Shown in pieces: positions 19,772-28,532 of a stretch of 64,000 nt of DNA. The notes under the pieces are model-generated. The model worked only from the letters and a program-made list of their open reading frames with translations, was not told the DNA's origin and did no database searches. The DNA is taken from NCBI GenBank assembly GCA_000196815.1, contig FP929003.1:3495501-3559500 (forward strand). Reading direction: 5' to 3'. The DNA comes from Nitrospira defluvii. GTDB taxonomy: Bacteria > Nitrospirota > Nitrospiria > Nitrospirales > Nitrospiraceae. The position numbers were made by a program, and so were the translations under genes. Every line of letters starts with the position of its first letter. Position 1 is the stretch's first letter.

Positions 19772-20986
19772 TCAACGGACTTCGTTCACTGCCAATAACC
19801 GGCAGACCGATTGCGCAATCTGACTTTCTTCGTCGGTACGGATCACCCGTGCGGTCACGCGACTCGCCGGGCTGGAAATCACGGCGGCATTGGCCTCGTT
19901 CAATTTCGGATCCAGATGGATACCGAGAAAATCCAGGCCTTCACACATACGCGCCCGCACGATCGGTGAATGCTCGCCGATACCTCCGCTGAACACGAGC
20001 TGTTCCACTCCGCCCAGCGCCGCCGCATAGGCCCCGATCCACTTTTTCCCCTGGTAACAGAACAGGGCCACTGCCTCAGCGGCGCGGGTATCGCGGCCCT
20101 CCTGCGCCAACAGGTCGCGAAGATCAGGGCTGATCTCCGACAGCCCCAGCAAACCGGATTGCGCGTTGACCATGTGATGAAACTGCTCCGCCGTCATGCC
20201 TTCGGTCTTGGCGAGATAGGAAATCAGGCCTGGATCCAGATCGCCGGACCTCGTGCTCATCGGCAGCCCCGAGGTGGGGGTGAACCCCATGCTCGTATCG
20301 ATGCTGACGCCGTTCCGCACCGCGGCCAGACTGGCGCCATTTCCAAGATGGGCGAGAATCACCTTGCCGCGAGCCGCGTCACAGCCGGCGACCCGCTCCA
20401 ATTCTTCCATCAGATAGGCGTAGGACAACCCGTGAAATCCATACCGCCTGATGCCCAGTTTTTCGTATCTGCGGGGAATGGCCAGGAGACGCGCCACCGG
20501 CGGCAGATGCTGATGGAACCCCGTATCGAAGCAGGCCACTTGCGGCACGTGCGGATAGTGTCTGCCGAATGCCTCAATGAAGGTGATTTCGGCCGGAAGA
20601 TGTTCCGGATCGTAGGGACTCAACCGCCGCAACTCCTCCATGACCTCAGTAGAGATCACCTGCGGATCTGCGTAACGACTGCCCCCGTGCACCACCCGAT
20701 GACCGACCGCCTGAACCACCGACAATCCCCTGCCGCTCTGCGCGAGTTGATCGAGAAGCAACCGGACAGAGGCGGCATGATCCGGTACCTGCTCGATTCG
20801 CCGCTCGTGATGCCCGGTGGCAACATCCGAAACGGTGACGATGCCATCCTGAAGCCCGATCCGCTCGATCTGTCCCGCTGCCGTCCGAACCGGCCCTGCT
20901 CCAATACGAAACAAGGCCCACTTCACGCTGGAAGATCCGGCGTTGAGGGTGAGGACTGCGGGCAACCCGCTTGCGGCTTCAGACAT
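19772..20986 (-). CDS. ackA: acetate kinase
   Basis: 404 residues, the family's normal length. It interconverts acetyl phosphate + ADP with acetate + ATP in the cytoplasm. Seen directly: the N-terminal [15 protein letters not shown] phosphate-binding motif, VGHRVVHGG, the central [11 protein letters not shown] signature, [13 protein letters not shown], and [10 protein letters not shown] near the C-terminus. It is the first gene of the run with xfp and lets the cell harvest ATP from the phosphoketolase product. Confidence 0.96.
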   Translation of the reverse strand: MSEAASGLPAVLTLNAGSSSVKWALFRIGAGPVRTAAGQIERIGLQDGIVTVSDVATGHHERRIEQVPDHAASVRLLLDQLAQSGRGLSVVQAVGHRVVHGGSRYADPQVISTEVMEELRRLSPYDPEHLPAEITFIEAFGRHYPHVPQVACFDTGFHQHLPPVARLLAIPRRYEKLGIRRYGFHGLSYAYLMEELERVAGCDAARGKVILAHLGNGASLAAVRNGVSIDTSMGFTPTSGLPMSTRSGDLDPGLISYLAKTEGMTAEQFHHMVNAQSGLLGLSEISPDLRDLLAQEGRDTRAAEAVALFCYQGKKWIGAYAAALGGVEQLVFSGGIGEHSPIVRARMCEGLDFLGIHLDPKLNEANAAVISSPASRVTARVIRTDEESQIAQSVCRLLAVNEVR

Positions 20987-21039
20987 TCTTGGTTCTTCCT
21001 CTACGCTTCAAGATAGAGCGAGCATGAGTTCAGCGCAAC

Positions 21040-21201
21040 CGTAAAATCCTCAGTATCGCCCGCCGGAGTTTCTCGCCCGTAAGGCCGACGCAGGCGCACT
21101 GGCAGTACGTGGAGGATCTGATGGGCGAGCCCGCCGGCTGAAGGCTCGTCGCAGCAGCGGGACGGGTGCAGCAGAATCGCTCATGAACAATGTGGGCTAG
21201 G
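21040..21201. repeat. degenerate copy of the second repeat family
   Basis: The right end CATGAACAATGTGGGCTAGG matches the ends of the elements at 8735-8932 and 28353-28532. Internally, GGCCGACGCAGGCG and GGCAGT-CGT-GAGGA are shared with 28425-28470. A clear left inverted end was not found, so it is either decayed or truncated. Exact left boundary is uncertain. Confidence 0.55.
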
Positions 21202-21270
21202 TCCTCTGTCCATACAAGCCAGGGAAGAGTGCTAGTTCCGAACAGGCATTGGCATCGGCTATCATAGGGC

Positions 21271-21564
21271 ATGGGCCTGCACATCCCGGCCATACTCCTG
21301 CTGCTCCTCGGTTCTCCGGTCGGTTCCGGCTTCGCCGCCGGTCAGACGGCGGAGGTCGCCCTACTGGGCGGCACGATTCTTTCGATCGATCAGGACGCCC
21401 TGACTCTCACCATCCGGATGCCATCCGGGGAATCACAGATCCTCCCGGTCATCAACCGGCGTCTCCTGCAGGGCCTCAGCATCGGCGAACACGTGAGTTT
21501 TGAACTGGATGAGGCTCACCGCTTGATCAAGATCACCAAATTGCCGGTCGACCCGGCCAACTGA
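21271..21564 (+). CDS. small exported protein
   Basis: 97 residues. A signal peptide of about 22 residues (LHIPAILLLLLGSPVGSGFAAG) is followed by a compact beta-rich domain (VALLGGTILSIDQDALTLTIRM), resembling small OB-like or SH3-like periplasmic folds. No family recognised. It lies about 150 bp before the DsbA-like gene on the same strand. Confidence 0.6.
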   Translation: MGLHIPAILLLLLGSPVGSGFAAGQTAEVALLGGTILSIDQDALTLTIRMPSGESQILPVINRRLLQGLSIGEHVSFELDEAHRLIKITKLPVDPAN

Positions 21565-21651
21565 CCGGAATCGACCACTGCGCCTCCCGCCCTACGACGT
21601 TCAAGAATCTCGCTGCGCGCTCCATCAGTTTCTCAGACAATGAATTCTTGT

Positions 21652-21657
21652 ATAATG
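21652..21657 (+). promoter_or_regulatory. candidate -10 box
   Basis: A perfect TATAAT, 57 bp before the start of the DsbA-like gene. No good -35 hexamer is seen at 16-18 bp spacing, so this rests on the -10 element alone. Confidence 0.35.
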
Positions 21658-21713
21658 CCGCGCGTTCTCGCATCGAGCGACACACTGTCACCCTCATCCG
21701 AAACGGAGGCCGA

Positions 21714-22475
21714 ATGAACCCGGGCAGCGACCGACTTCTCCTTTCCCTCGGCTTCGCACTCGCCGCTTGCACCTTCCTCTCACCTGTCGAGGTCCGGGCA
21801 GCCGGACCGTCCGGCGAGCCGCTCACCAGGCAAGCCCTTGAGCAAATGATCGAGCAGTACATCCGAACCCATCCTGAAGTCATTGAGCAGTCGTTGCAGT
21901 CGCTGGAAAACAAACGGGCGGCGGAGGAGCAAGAACGGCAGAAGGCCGCCCTCGCGACACATCAGCAAGAGCTGCTCAACGACCCGGCTAGCCCGGTCAG
22001 CGGAAATCCAGCCGGTGACGTGACCGTGGTCGAGTTCTTCGACTATCGCTGCGGGTACTGCAAAAGAGCGGCATCAGCCCTGACCCAACTGCAGCAGAGC
22101 GACGCCCGGGTGCGGGTGGTGTACAAAGACTTTCCGATTCTTGGCGAGACATCGGAATTGGCGGCCAAGGCGGCACTCGCCTCCAATTTGCAGGGCAAAC
22201 ACCGGGCGTTTCACGAAGCCCTGCTGGCGACGAAGGACGATCTCACCAAAGAGCAACTCTTCCGTATCGCAGCGGAGGCCGGGGTGGACGTGAATCGACT
22301 TGATCAGGACATGACCCGACCGGAATGGCAACCGATCCTCGATCGTAACCGTGCACTCGCCAAAACCCTCGGCATCAGCGGCACACCGGCGTTCATCGTC
22401 GGCAACGATCTCGTACCGGGGGCCTTGGACCTCAAAACGCTGCAGGAATTGGTCGCACACAAGCGCAAGCAGTAA
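21714..22475 (+). CDS. DsbA-family thiol:disulfide oxidoreductase
   Basis: 253 residues from ATG 21714, with GGAGG seven bases upstream. Signal peptide about 1-30. The following helical stretch (EQMIEQYIRTHPEVIEQSLQ) is the N-terminal dimerisation-type region of ScsC/Com1-like DsbA proteins. The active site is CGYC in FFDYRCGYCKRA, and the cis-Pro loop is GTPAFIVG. It acts in the periplasm as a disulfide oxidase or isomerase. The long charged N-terminal helix suggests an oligomeric, isomerase-type member rather than classical monomeric DsbA. Confidence 0.88.
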   Translation: MNPGSDRLLLSLGFALAACTFLSPVEVRAAGPSGEPLTRQALEQMIEQYIRTHPEVIEQSLQSLENKRAAEEQERQKAALATHQQELLNDPASPVSGNPAGDVTVVEFFDYRCGYCKRAASALTQLQQSDARVRVVYKDFPILGETSELAAKAALASNLQGKHRAFHEALLATKDDLTKEQLFRIAAEAGVDVNRLDQDMTRPEWQPILDRNRALAKTLGISGTPAFIVGNDLVPGALDLKTLQELVAHKRKQ

Positions 22476-22572
22476 CAGCTTGCGCCTTACCTGCTTGTCA
22501 GACCTGTGACGGGAAGAAAGAGATCGACCGAAAGTAGAGGGAACTACTCTACCGCTCAGGCCCTAAATGCAA

Positions 22573-22602
22573 CTGCGGGAGAGCACCTGGGCTCTCCCGC
22601 AG
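22573..22602. terminator. strong hairpin between convergent genes
   Basis: A perfect 12-bp stem CTGCGGGAGAGC / GCTCTCCCGCAG with a 6-base loop, about 100 bp after the DsbA-like stop and 70 bp before the stop of the convergent giant oxidase gene. It lacks a clear U-run on the plus strand; a bidirectional terminator or RNA-stabilising hairpin is most likely. A weaker stem (GTAGAG/CTCTAC) lies at 22534-22552. Confidence 0.55.
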
Positions 22603-22670
22603 TCTTGGTGATTAGGACCGGCACTGCACCCTTGTGGCGGCACTTATACAGGGCTGCGCCGCCCCCACCT

Positions 22671-25600
22671 TTACCGGAGCGGATTCGACATTCTGGAGAC
22701 AGTGGGTGTTCCAGACTCGACTTCCGCCCGCTTGATTGAAGGCGCCTGCTGACTCAACGGGAGGATTCGTTGATCGTCATGCGGCAACACCTTCATCAAT
22801 CCCCACTGCCCTGATTGGGCGTAGGGCAACCGCTGATTGCTCCAGACGTAATCACCCGGGAGGCGGAAGCTTCCGCCGGCCGCCGGAATGAAGGCATCGA
22901 GCGTCTCCGAAGCGGAGAACTCGACGACGCTGATCTGGTCGGCGCCGCGCATGAACGGCTCGATGGGCCACTCGTGCTTCTCGACGCTGAACATGCCGTT
23001 TTGCTCATTGCTTGCACCGAACACATGGATGCGCACGGGATCTCCCGCATGCGCTTCGATGAGCGGCGTGGCAATGCTCTCCGGCTTGTCCACCGAGCAA
23101 GGCTGGAAGACCTTGCCCAAGGTGCAACCGTTGGACTCCCGGAACTTGTACGGTTCCGAGCGATAGTTGACGGCCGTCAAACCCGCCGTGTTCTGTACGT
23201 AGGGCATGAAGCTCGTCCCGATGATGTTGTCTTCGTCCTGAAAGAACAGGGCCGCATCGCGATAGTTCTGGCGATTCTCGTAGCCCTGAATCGACCGATC
23301 CACAATGACATCGGCGACCCAGCTGTTTTTCAGGGAAATATCCGCGCCGGTCTTCGGATCGCGATACGTCGCCCCCTTCGGGCCGATGACGATACCGCCG
23401 AACAGGCCGTTGCGCGGATTGGTCATGACATTGCCCCAATCCCACACGAGGGACGCAGTCTCACCGATGAACGGATCGGCATAGTAGGTGTAGACGCGGC
23501 TCTCACCCGGAGCGACTGTTTGTTCGCCCGGATTGTTGCCGACGTTCGCACCCAGCGAATCCTTCGGATCGAAGGCCAGGCCCAGCGCCGAGAAGGACGC
23601 CCGACCTTGCTTCATCTTGTTGGTCAACTTGATTTTCAAACAGTCGCCGACATTCGCCCGCAACGTCAACGGCATCGGTTGCGCGCCGGACGCCACGGCC
23701 GACACGTCCTCCTCCAAGGTGTAGATCTTGGCCTCAGGATTGACCATCTGGATGGTGCGTTCGAAATCGACCTCGATGGCATCCGGTGCTTTCGGATTCA
23801 ACTTCATGGACGGGAAATCGATCGCCACGACGTTGAAGTTCTTCACCGGCGCCTCGGCAGGGCACACCGCCGGAGCCTTGGGAATTTCATTCCGGCCGCT
23901 ATACCCGGCGGGCAGTTTCTGCAGGTCCGACACATCCTTATCCAACACCCGCAAGATGCCCCAGGCACCTTCCGAGAACTTGGACGAACGTCCGTTGAAG
24001 TGGATGTAGTCGCCCGCCTGCAGTCTTGGTCCGCCCGCCTGCGGCACCACCAAGTCGTATCGCTCGGCGATACCGACATGGATCGAGTTCTTCCGGTTCG
24101 CGTCGCCGGCATACCGCTCAGTCAGATAGGTATGTCCGGACAGCGTCCAGACCATGCTTTCGTTGGTCATGGTCTGCAACAACCGGAAGACGACCGTATC
24201 GCCCAGGTACGCGCGCACCATCGGCGTGTACGGATCGCCGTGCACGGCGCTGCTGAAGAGTTTCGACATATCCGGATTGGCCGCCATACGGCCGGAGATC
24301 GGCTCCGCCCGGAAGTTCAGGCTGCCGCCCGTCGTATGCGTGCCGCCGTTCAGGAACGGCATCGGCGTCATCTTGATATGGTCAGGAATCGGGAAGGAAA
24401 TCGTCTTACCCGCTTCCAGCGCCACCTCGACCGGCTGTCCAGGAGGATTGCCGGCCGTCACGATATTGATCGTGTGCGGCACGCTGTCGTTCAACTGCAC
24501 GAGTAACTCACGGAAGCTGCCGTTCACCCCGTAGCCCACAGGCTCCGCGGTGCGGATGTCCGCCAACGGACCGCTCCGGATCGGCGCTCCGGTCTTGGGA
24601 TTGTGATACGTCGAACCGACCGGCTCAACGATCATGGTGCCGAATCCGCCATGGCCCCAGGTAATCCGGCCCAACGCATGGTCGTGCCAGAACACGGTGC
24701 CCACATCGGAATCGACCCAGAACCGCTGCCGAACGAACTCCACCGTCACGATATCCTTCACCGGATGATCGTTCTTCAAGGGGCGAACCAGGGTGATCTC
24801 GTTCCCCTTGATCGACTGGATCCGCCCGACTTCATTCCCGCCGACGTTATCCGCGCCGATCAGGATCTCAATGCCCGGATGGTACTGCGCGGCGTTCTTG
24901 AGGGTGATGACGCGATCGCCCTTCTTCCCCGCCTTCGTGAACGTGGTGTTCAAGGGCAAGGGCAATCCCTTGTCCGTTTTCTTTTCCAGCATCGTGAAGG
25001 GGCGCACCGACTGTTCGTTCGAGAAACCGGTGATCACACCGTCCGACGACTGGTTGTCGAACTGCAGGAAATGCCAATGGGTATTGACCTTCGATGCATG
25101 GAAATTCCCGAAGTCGTCGTCGTCCCACTCGCTGGTCAACATCCAATCGACGCAATCATAGATGTTCGACCGCACGACCAGCGGAAACTTCAGGTCGTTA
25201 TTCTTCCGAATGGCCGCTTCCTCTTCATGCAACACATAAATCAACCCGCCCTCATCCATGATGGCCGGCGTGTCGCCTTGTTTGTCGGCGAGCATCATCG
25301 GCGTATGGATGAAGTGCACGTTGTATTTTTTCGAACCGGCATTCTCCGGGCACAGGCTCCAGCGGCCGTTTTCACCCGGCTTGGCGGGATAGGAACTCGG
25401 CAGGCCATCCTCTTCCAGATGGATCATCTCCAGCCAGGGGGACGGATTGTGGCCCTTCGAGAACGGCACGCGGCGACCGAAGTGCGGCTTCAAGTGCGGC
25501 CAGGAGACCTTGCCGGTCAACGGCTCGAACACGATCGGCAGCCGCTCGTTCGGATGCGCCGACTGATAGCGCGGATTGGGGACCGTGTTTTCCGGCTCGG

Positions 25601-27554
25601 TCATGGCGCGATTGCCCTGCCAGCCCCAGTTCAGCACGCTGGCATCGTAGGACCTGGTCTGCTCACGCTCATCTTTTTTGTGACCAGGCAAGCCCTGCGG
25701 CGGGAACTGCATCTCGACCCAATCTTTCAGGGTCACGATGGCCGGGCTCGCCTTCCAATCGGTTTTGCCCTTCTCAATGATCGTAAACTGCTTACCGAAC
25801 CAATCGACCGTCTTGCCGATCAACTCATCGGACGTGATCCCCACCTTGATCCGGCCTTTTCGGTCCGGCAACTCCAGCAGATCCGGCATCACATCGTTGT
25901 GATTTGCGCCCTGCTGAATGGTGTTGTACACGCGCCAATAGCCCCACATGCCCGCAATGTAGTGATGGGCCACATGGCAATGGAACAGGAAGTCTCCGGC
26001 CAACTGCTGACAGAGTCCGGATCCGCACTCCGTTTCGAGATCCATGGTCTCAGACGGACCGATCACTTCCACATCGACGCGATCGGACTTCGTCCGGATC
26101 ACCGGATACTTCACCGGACCGTTCTTCGCCGTATGCCAGAGCGGCATTTCATCGATCGCCCGCGGGCTGCGCGGCCAACGGATGGAACCTCCGTGCGGAT
26201 GATGTGAATGGAACACTTCCGAGCCCCCGTGCACCAGCCGGAACTTGGCCGGGTCACCGAGATAGCTGCGCGGAATGGTCGTGGCCGGATCGCCGAACGT
26301 GTAGGCACTGTAGGCCATCGACTCATCTTCGAAGCCGAAATATTCGTGCTGAGTCTGCATGTTGTCGACGCCGAACGGCTCGCTGCGATAGTTCAACGCG
26401 CGGGCCACCGGGCGATAGACGTCGGTCAGCGGATCCCGCTGCGGGATGAAGTCGCCCTTTTTGTTCAACGGACGGAACGCTTCATCACCGACCTCGTGAT
26501 AGAACAGCACGAACTCACGAAAGTCCGGACCGGCTCCGTTCTTGATGATCGCCTGCCAGCCGCTCTTGGTCGGCTGAGGATCACCGGTTCCCAACGGCTC
26601 CAGGTACTCGGAGCCTTTCGGCTCGATCACGAAGGATCCGAAGAGGCCCATCACGGTTAACTCGCGATCATTGCTGTAGGAATGGAACTGGCGGCTACCC
26701 TCCTGTTGAGTCGGCGGGATATACCATTCCATCTCCACGGCTTTGCCCTTGGCGGCGATGCTGTCAGGATTGGTGGTCGTAGCCGGCTGTCCCGTGGCCG
26801 CCATCACCATGCTGGATCCGTGAATGTTGAGACTGACCTCTTCCTCTCCCTCGAGCTGATTGCGAAGCGTGAGCTTGACGCAATCGCCCTGGTTGCCGCG
26901 AAGGACCAGCGGCTGAATCCATTGATTCTGCAACCCGTTCATCACCCCGCCCGGGTTGTAGCCTTCCACGTCACGCGCGTCTTTGTTCTTCGTTTCTTCC
27001 GCACGAACCTTGTCGATATTTTCCGTCAGCACGTACATATAGCCGGGATAAAAATCCAGCCACATGTTCAACGTAATCTCGACGTTGATCGCGGAGACGT
27101 CGTACGAGCGCACCGGCGCACTGGCCGGACACTTCCCGCCCATCGAAGAGACGGGCTCGGCGCCGCTGTTCGACATCAACAACAAATCCTGGTTGCCCGC
27201 GCCGTACTGGTGCATCATGTTGACGTTGTTGTACTGCCCGCCGGTCCGCTGCACTTCGGCGTCGTGCACCATCTGCTCGTTGATCTTCTCCATGATGCGC
27301 TGGTGTTGCCGCTCCATCATGGCCGTCCGCTCGACATGCCCCTCCTTGGCATCCTCGACGATGGTCTGCCCCTTGAGCTGCTCCGCCCAAGCCGGCTGGT
27401 TGTGCGCCGCGGCATGCAGGTCGGTCGGCTCCGCCGATGCGACGTGGAATGCCCCGATGCAGACCGTCGGGAGCATCGCCCCCAGCACATACTTCCAGGC
27501 CGCCCGGGACCTTCGCTGACTGAACTTCTTAGGCCCGCTTCGTACCGATCTCAT
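22671..27554 (-). CDS. giant multicopper oxidase (MnxG-like)
   Basis: 1627 residues from ATG 27554, with AGAGGAGG upstream. A signal peptide spans about 22-41 (KYVLGAMLPTVCIGAFHVASA). Several cupredoxin units follow. Copper-ligand-like clusters: HSHHPHGGS (~447), FLFHCHVAHHYIAGMW (~522), FIHTPMM (~750), THWHFLQFD...SSDG (~825) and FWHDHALGRITWGHGG (~955). A further C-terminal cupredoxin-like third has fewer His. This layout, with doubled His clusters inside one chain, recalls MnxG/MofA-type manganese oxidases, which are about 1200 residues; this one is longer. It is probably periplasmic or surface-located. Substrate (Mn, Fe, Cu or organic) is inference. The gene stands alone, with a long leader. 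Confidence 0.85.
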   Translation of the reverse strand: MRSVRSGPKKFSQRRSRAAWKYVLGAMLPTVCIGAFHVASAEPTDLHAAAHNQPAWAEQLKGQTIVEDAKEGHVERTAMMERQHQRIMEKINEQMVHDAEVQRTGGQYNNVNMMHQYGAGNQDLLLMSNSGAEPVSSMGGKCPASAPVRSYDVSAINVEITLNMWLDFYPGYMYVLTENIDKVRAEETKNKDARDVEGYNPGGVMNGLQNQWIQPLVLRGNQGDCVKLTLRNQLEGEEEVSLNIHGSSMVMAATGQPATTTNPDSIAAKGKAVEMEWYIPPTQQEGSRQFHSYSNDRELTVMGLFGSFVIEPKGSEYLEPLGTGDPQPTKSGWQAIIKNGAGPDFREFVLFYHEVGDEAFRPLNKKGDFIPQRDPLTDVYRPVARALNYRSEPFGVDNMQTQHEYFGFEDESMAYSAYTFGDPATTIPRSYLGDPAKFRLVHGGSEVFHSHHPHGGSIRWPRSPRAIDEMPLWHTAKNGPVKYPVIRTKSDRVDVEVIGPSETMDLETECGSGLCQQLAGDFLFHCHVAHHYIAGMWGYWRVYNTIQQGANHNDVMPDLLELPDRKGRIKVGITSDELIGKTVDWFGKQFTIIEKGKTDWKASPAIVTLKDWVEMQFPPQGLPGHKKDEREQTRSYDASVLNWGWQGNRAMTEPENTVPNPRYQSAHPNERLPIVFEPLTGKVSWPHLKPHFGRRVPFSKGHNPSPWLEMIHLEEDGLPSSYPAKPGENGRWSLCPENAGSKKYNVHFIHTPMMLADKQGDTPAIMDEGGLIYVLHEEEAAIRKNNDLKFPLVVRSNIYDCVDWMLTSEWDDDDFGNFHASKVNTHWHFLQFDNQSSDGVITGFSNEQSVRPFTMLEKKTDKGLPLPLNTTFTKAGKKGDRVITLKNAAQYHPGIEILIGADNVGGNEVGRIQSIKGNEITLVRPLKNDHPVKDIVTVEFVRQRFWVDSDVGTVFWHDHALGRITWGHGGFGTMIVEPVGSTYHNPKTGAPIRSGPLADIRTAEPVGYGVNGSFRELLVQLNDSVPHTINIVTAGNPPGQPVEVALEAGKTISFPIPDHIKMTPMPFLNGGTHTTGGSLNFRAEPISGRMAANPDMSKLFSSAVHGDPYTPMVRAYLGDTVVFRLLQTMTNESMVWTLSGHTYLTERYAGDANRKNSIHVGIAERYDLVVPQAGGPRLQAGDYIHFNGRSSKFSEGAWGILRVLDKDVSDLQKLPAGYSGRNEIPKAPAVCPAEAPVKNFNVVAIDFPSMKLNPKAPDAIEVDFERTIQMVNPEAKIYTLEEDVSAVASGAQPMPLTLRANVGDCLKIKLTNKMKQGRASFSALGLAFDPKDSLGANVGNNPGEQTVAPGESRVYTYYADPFIGETASLVWDWGNVMTNPRNGLFGGIVIGPKGATYRDPKTGADISLKNSWVADVIVDRSIQGYENRQNYRDAALFFQDEDNIIGTSFMPYVQNTAGLTAVNYRSEPYKFRESNGCTLGKVFQPCSVDKPESIATPLIEAHAGDPVRIHVFGASNEQNGMFSVEKHEWPIEPFMRGADQISVVEFSASETLDAFIPAAGGSFRLPGDYVWSNQRLPYAQSGQWGLMKVLPHDDQRILPLSQQAPSIKRAEVESGTPTVSRMSNPLR

Positions 27555-27606
27555 TGACCTACCTCCTCTTGAAACCATAAACACCCACCACGAGACTACC
27601 GCGAGC

Positions 27607-27632
27607 GGTGCAGGTCCATGGGGACCTGCACC
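27607..27632 (-). promoter_or_regulatory. perfect leader hairpin upstream of the giant oxidase
   Basis: An 11-bp perfect stem GGTGCAGGTCC / GGACCTGCACC with a 4-base loop, 53-78 bp upstream of the start codon. If transcribed it would be a stable 5' leader hairpin; as DNA it could be an operator. No known riboswitch pattern recognised. Confidence 0.45.
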
Positions 27633-27829
27633 TCATGGAGTGGAAAACTCCGGAGGCCGGTCCATCGTCTTCCACTTCCTTGCTCGCAAGCATTGCCACG
27701 ATGGCGCGTCCCCCACTGCACGTATAAAGACGGCTATCCCTAGAGCAACTCCCGTTCCAAGAAGATCAGCGTAAGAAAAACGCACTTTACTTGGTAATCT
27801 CAGCAGACGAAGGGCCGGGCTCTGTCATG

Positions 27830-27851
27830 AATGGGGCGCTGGCGCCCCATT
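27830..27851. promoter_or_regulatory. 22-bp palindrome, candidate operator
   Basis: AATGGGGCGC-TG-GCGCCCCATT is a perfect dyad about 280 bp upstream of the giant oxidase. A related, imperfect form (AATGGGACATCGACGCCCCAT) occurs about 70 bp further away near 27921-27941. Paired dyads in a long leader suggest a regulator-binding region. No gene is present between 27555 and 28117. Confidence 0.4.
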
Positions 27852-28117
27852 GAGAAGGAGTGCGAGACGAAAAGATATTGAATACAGAAGCGAATATGAC
27901 GTGTCAGAAAATCTTGTCTCAATGGGACATCGACGCCCCATCGATGAGAGCAGATGAAGGGTGATCAGCCGCACCGTGAACGGACACGGTGACGGCGTGG
28001 CTGGAAACGGTGAACGAAGAGGGACGAGTGGCTCGGTAGCCAGCTGTGGAACAACTCGACTCGTGCGCGCCTTACGTGAAATCAGCGCCTGTAGCTGTCA
28101 GTATCAAGTTAGTACGG

Positions 28118-28352
28118 AGGATGCGCAAAAAGGCCGGCCTCATAGTCCGTCGTCCGTAAATCGACGTTCGGCTCTGGTCGCAGAAAACCGCTTGTGCCAT
28201 AGCCCATCGCGTATGGCCGGAAATCGAGAATGGACGGCTCTACTCTCAACTCTACGCCACCAGCCATACGCTCTGCCCTCGACAAGATCGGCTTCACGAT
28301 TCACGCCTTAGGGATGTCGAGCACAGGGCCGGCGGATTTTTTCCGCATCCTA
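28118..28352. repeat. first repeat family, diverged copy
   Basis: Bounded by AGGATGCGCAAAAAGGCCGG on the left and CCGGCGGATTTTTTCCGCATCCT on the right, the same inverted ends as the core of the 211-bp repeat at 8475-8595, but with a different interior. It is directly followed by a second-family element. Confidence 0.75.
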
Positions 28353-28532
28353 CCAGCCAGGGCTATTCATGAATGCCGTCGCGAGGCATTCGAGACGGAA
28401 GCCCGCCGAGGCTGCTCGCACGTCAGGCCGACGCAGGCGTACCGGCAGTCCGTCGAGGAGGCCGAACGAGAACGGCCACGCCGGGCGACAGGATCGGATG
28501 CCGGAGCAGGGATTCGTGAATAGTCCGGCTAG
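28353..28532. repeat. second repeat family, copy next to the response regulator gene
   Basis: The right end TTCGTGAATAGTCCGGCTAG is a diverged inverse of the left stretch CCAGGGCTATTCATGAATG (about 17 of 23 aligned bases). Its interior shares GGCCGACGCAGGCG with the copy near 21080. The right end supplies the TAG stop of the response regulator gene. Confidence 0.65.

Noticed and set aside
22815-26660. Several long plus-strand open frames opposite the giant oxidase gene
   Set aside because: Shadow frames of high-GC codons; composition is Arg/His/Asp-heavy with no domains.
27600-27720. Possible sigma54 promoter upstream of the giant oxidase
   Set aside because: A TGGCAATGCTTGC stretch was seen on the minus strand, but the GG-GC spacing is 8 rather than 10 bases.
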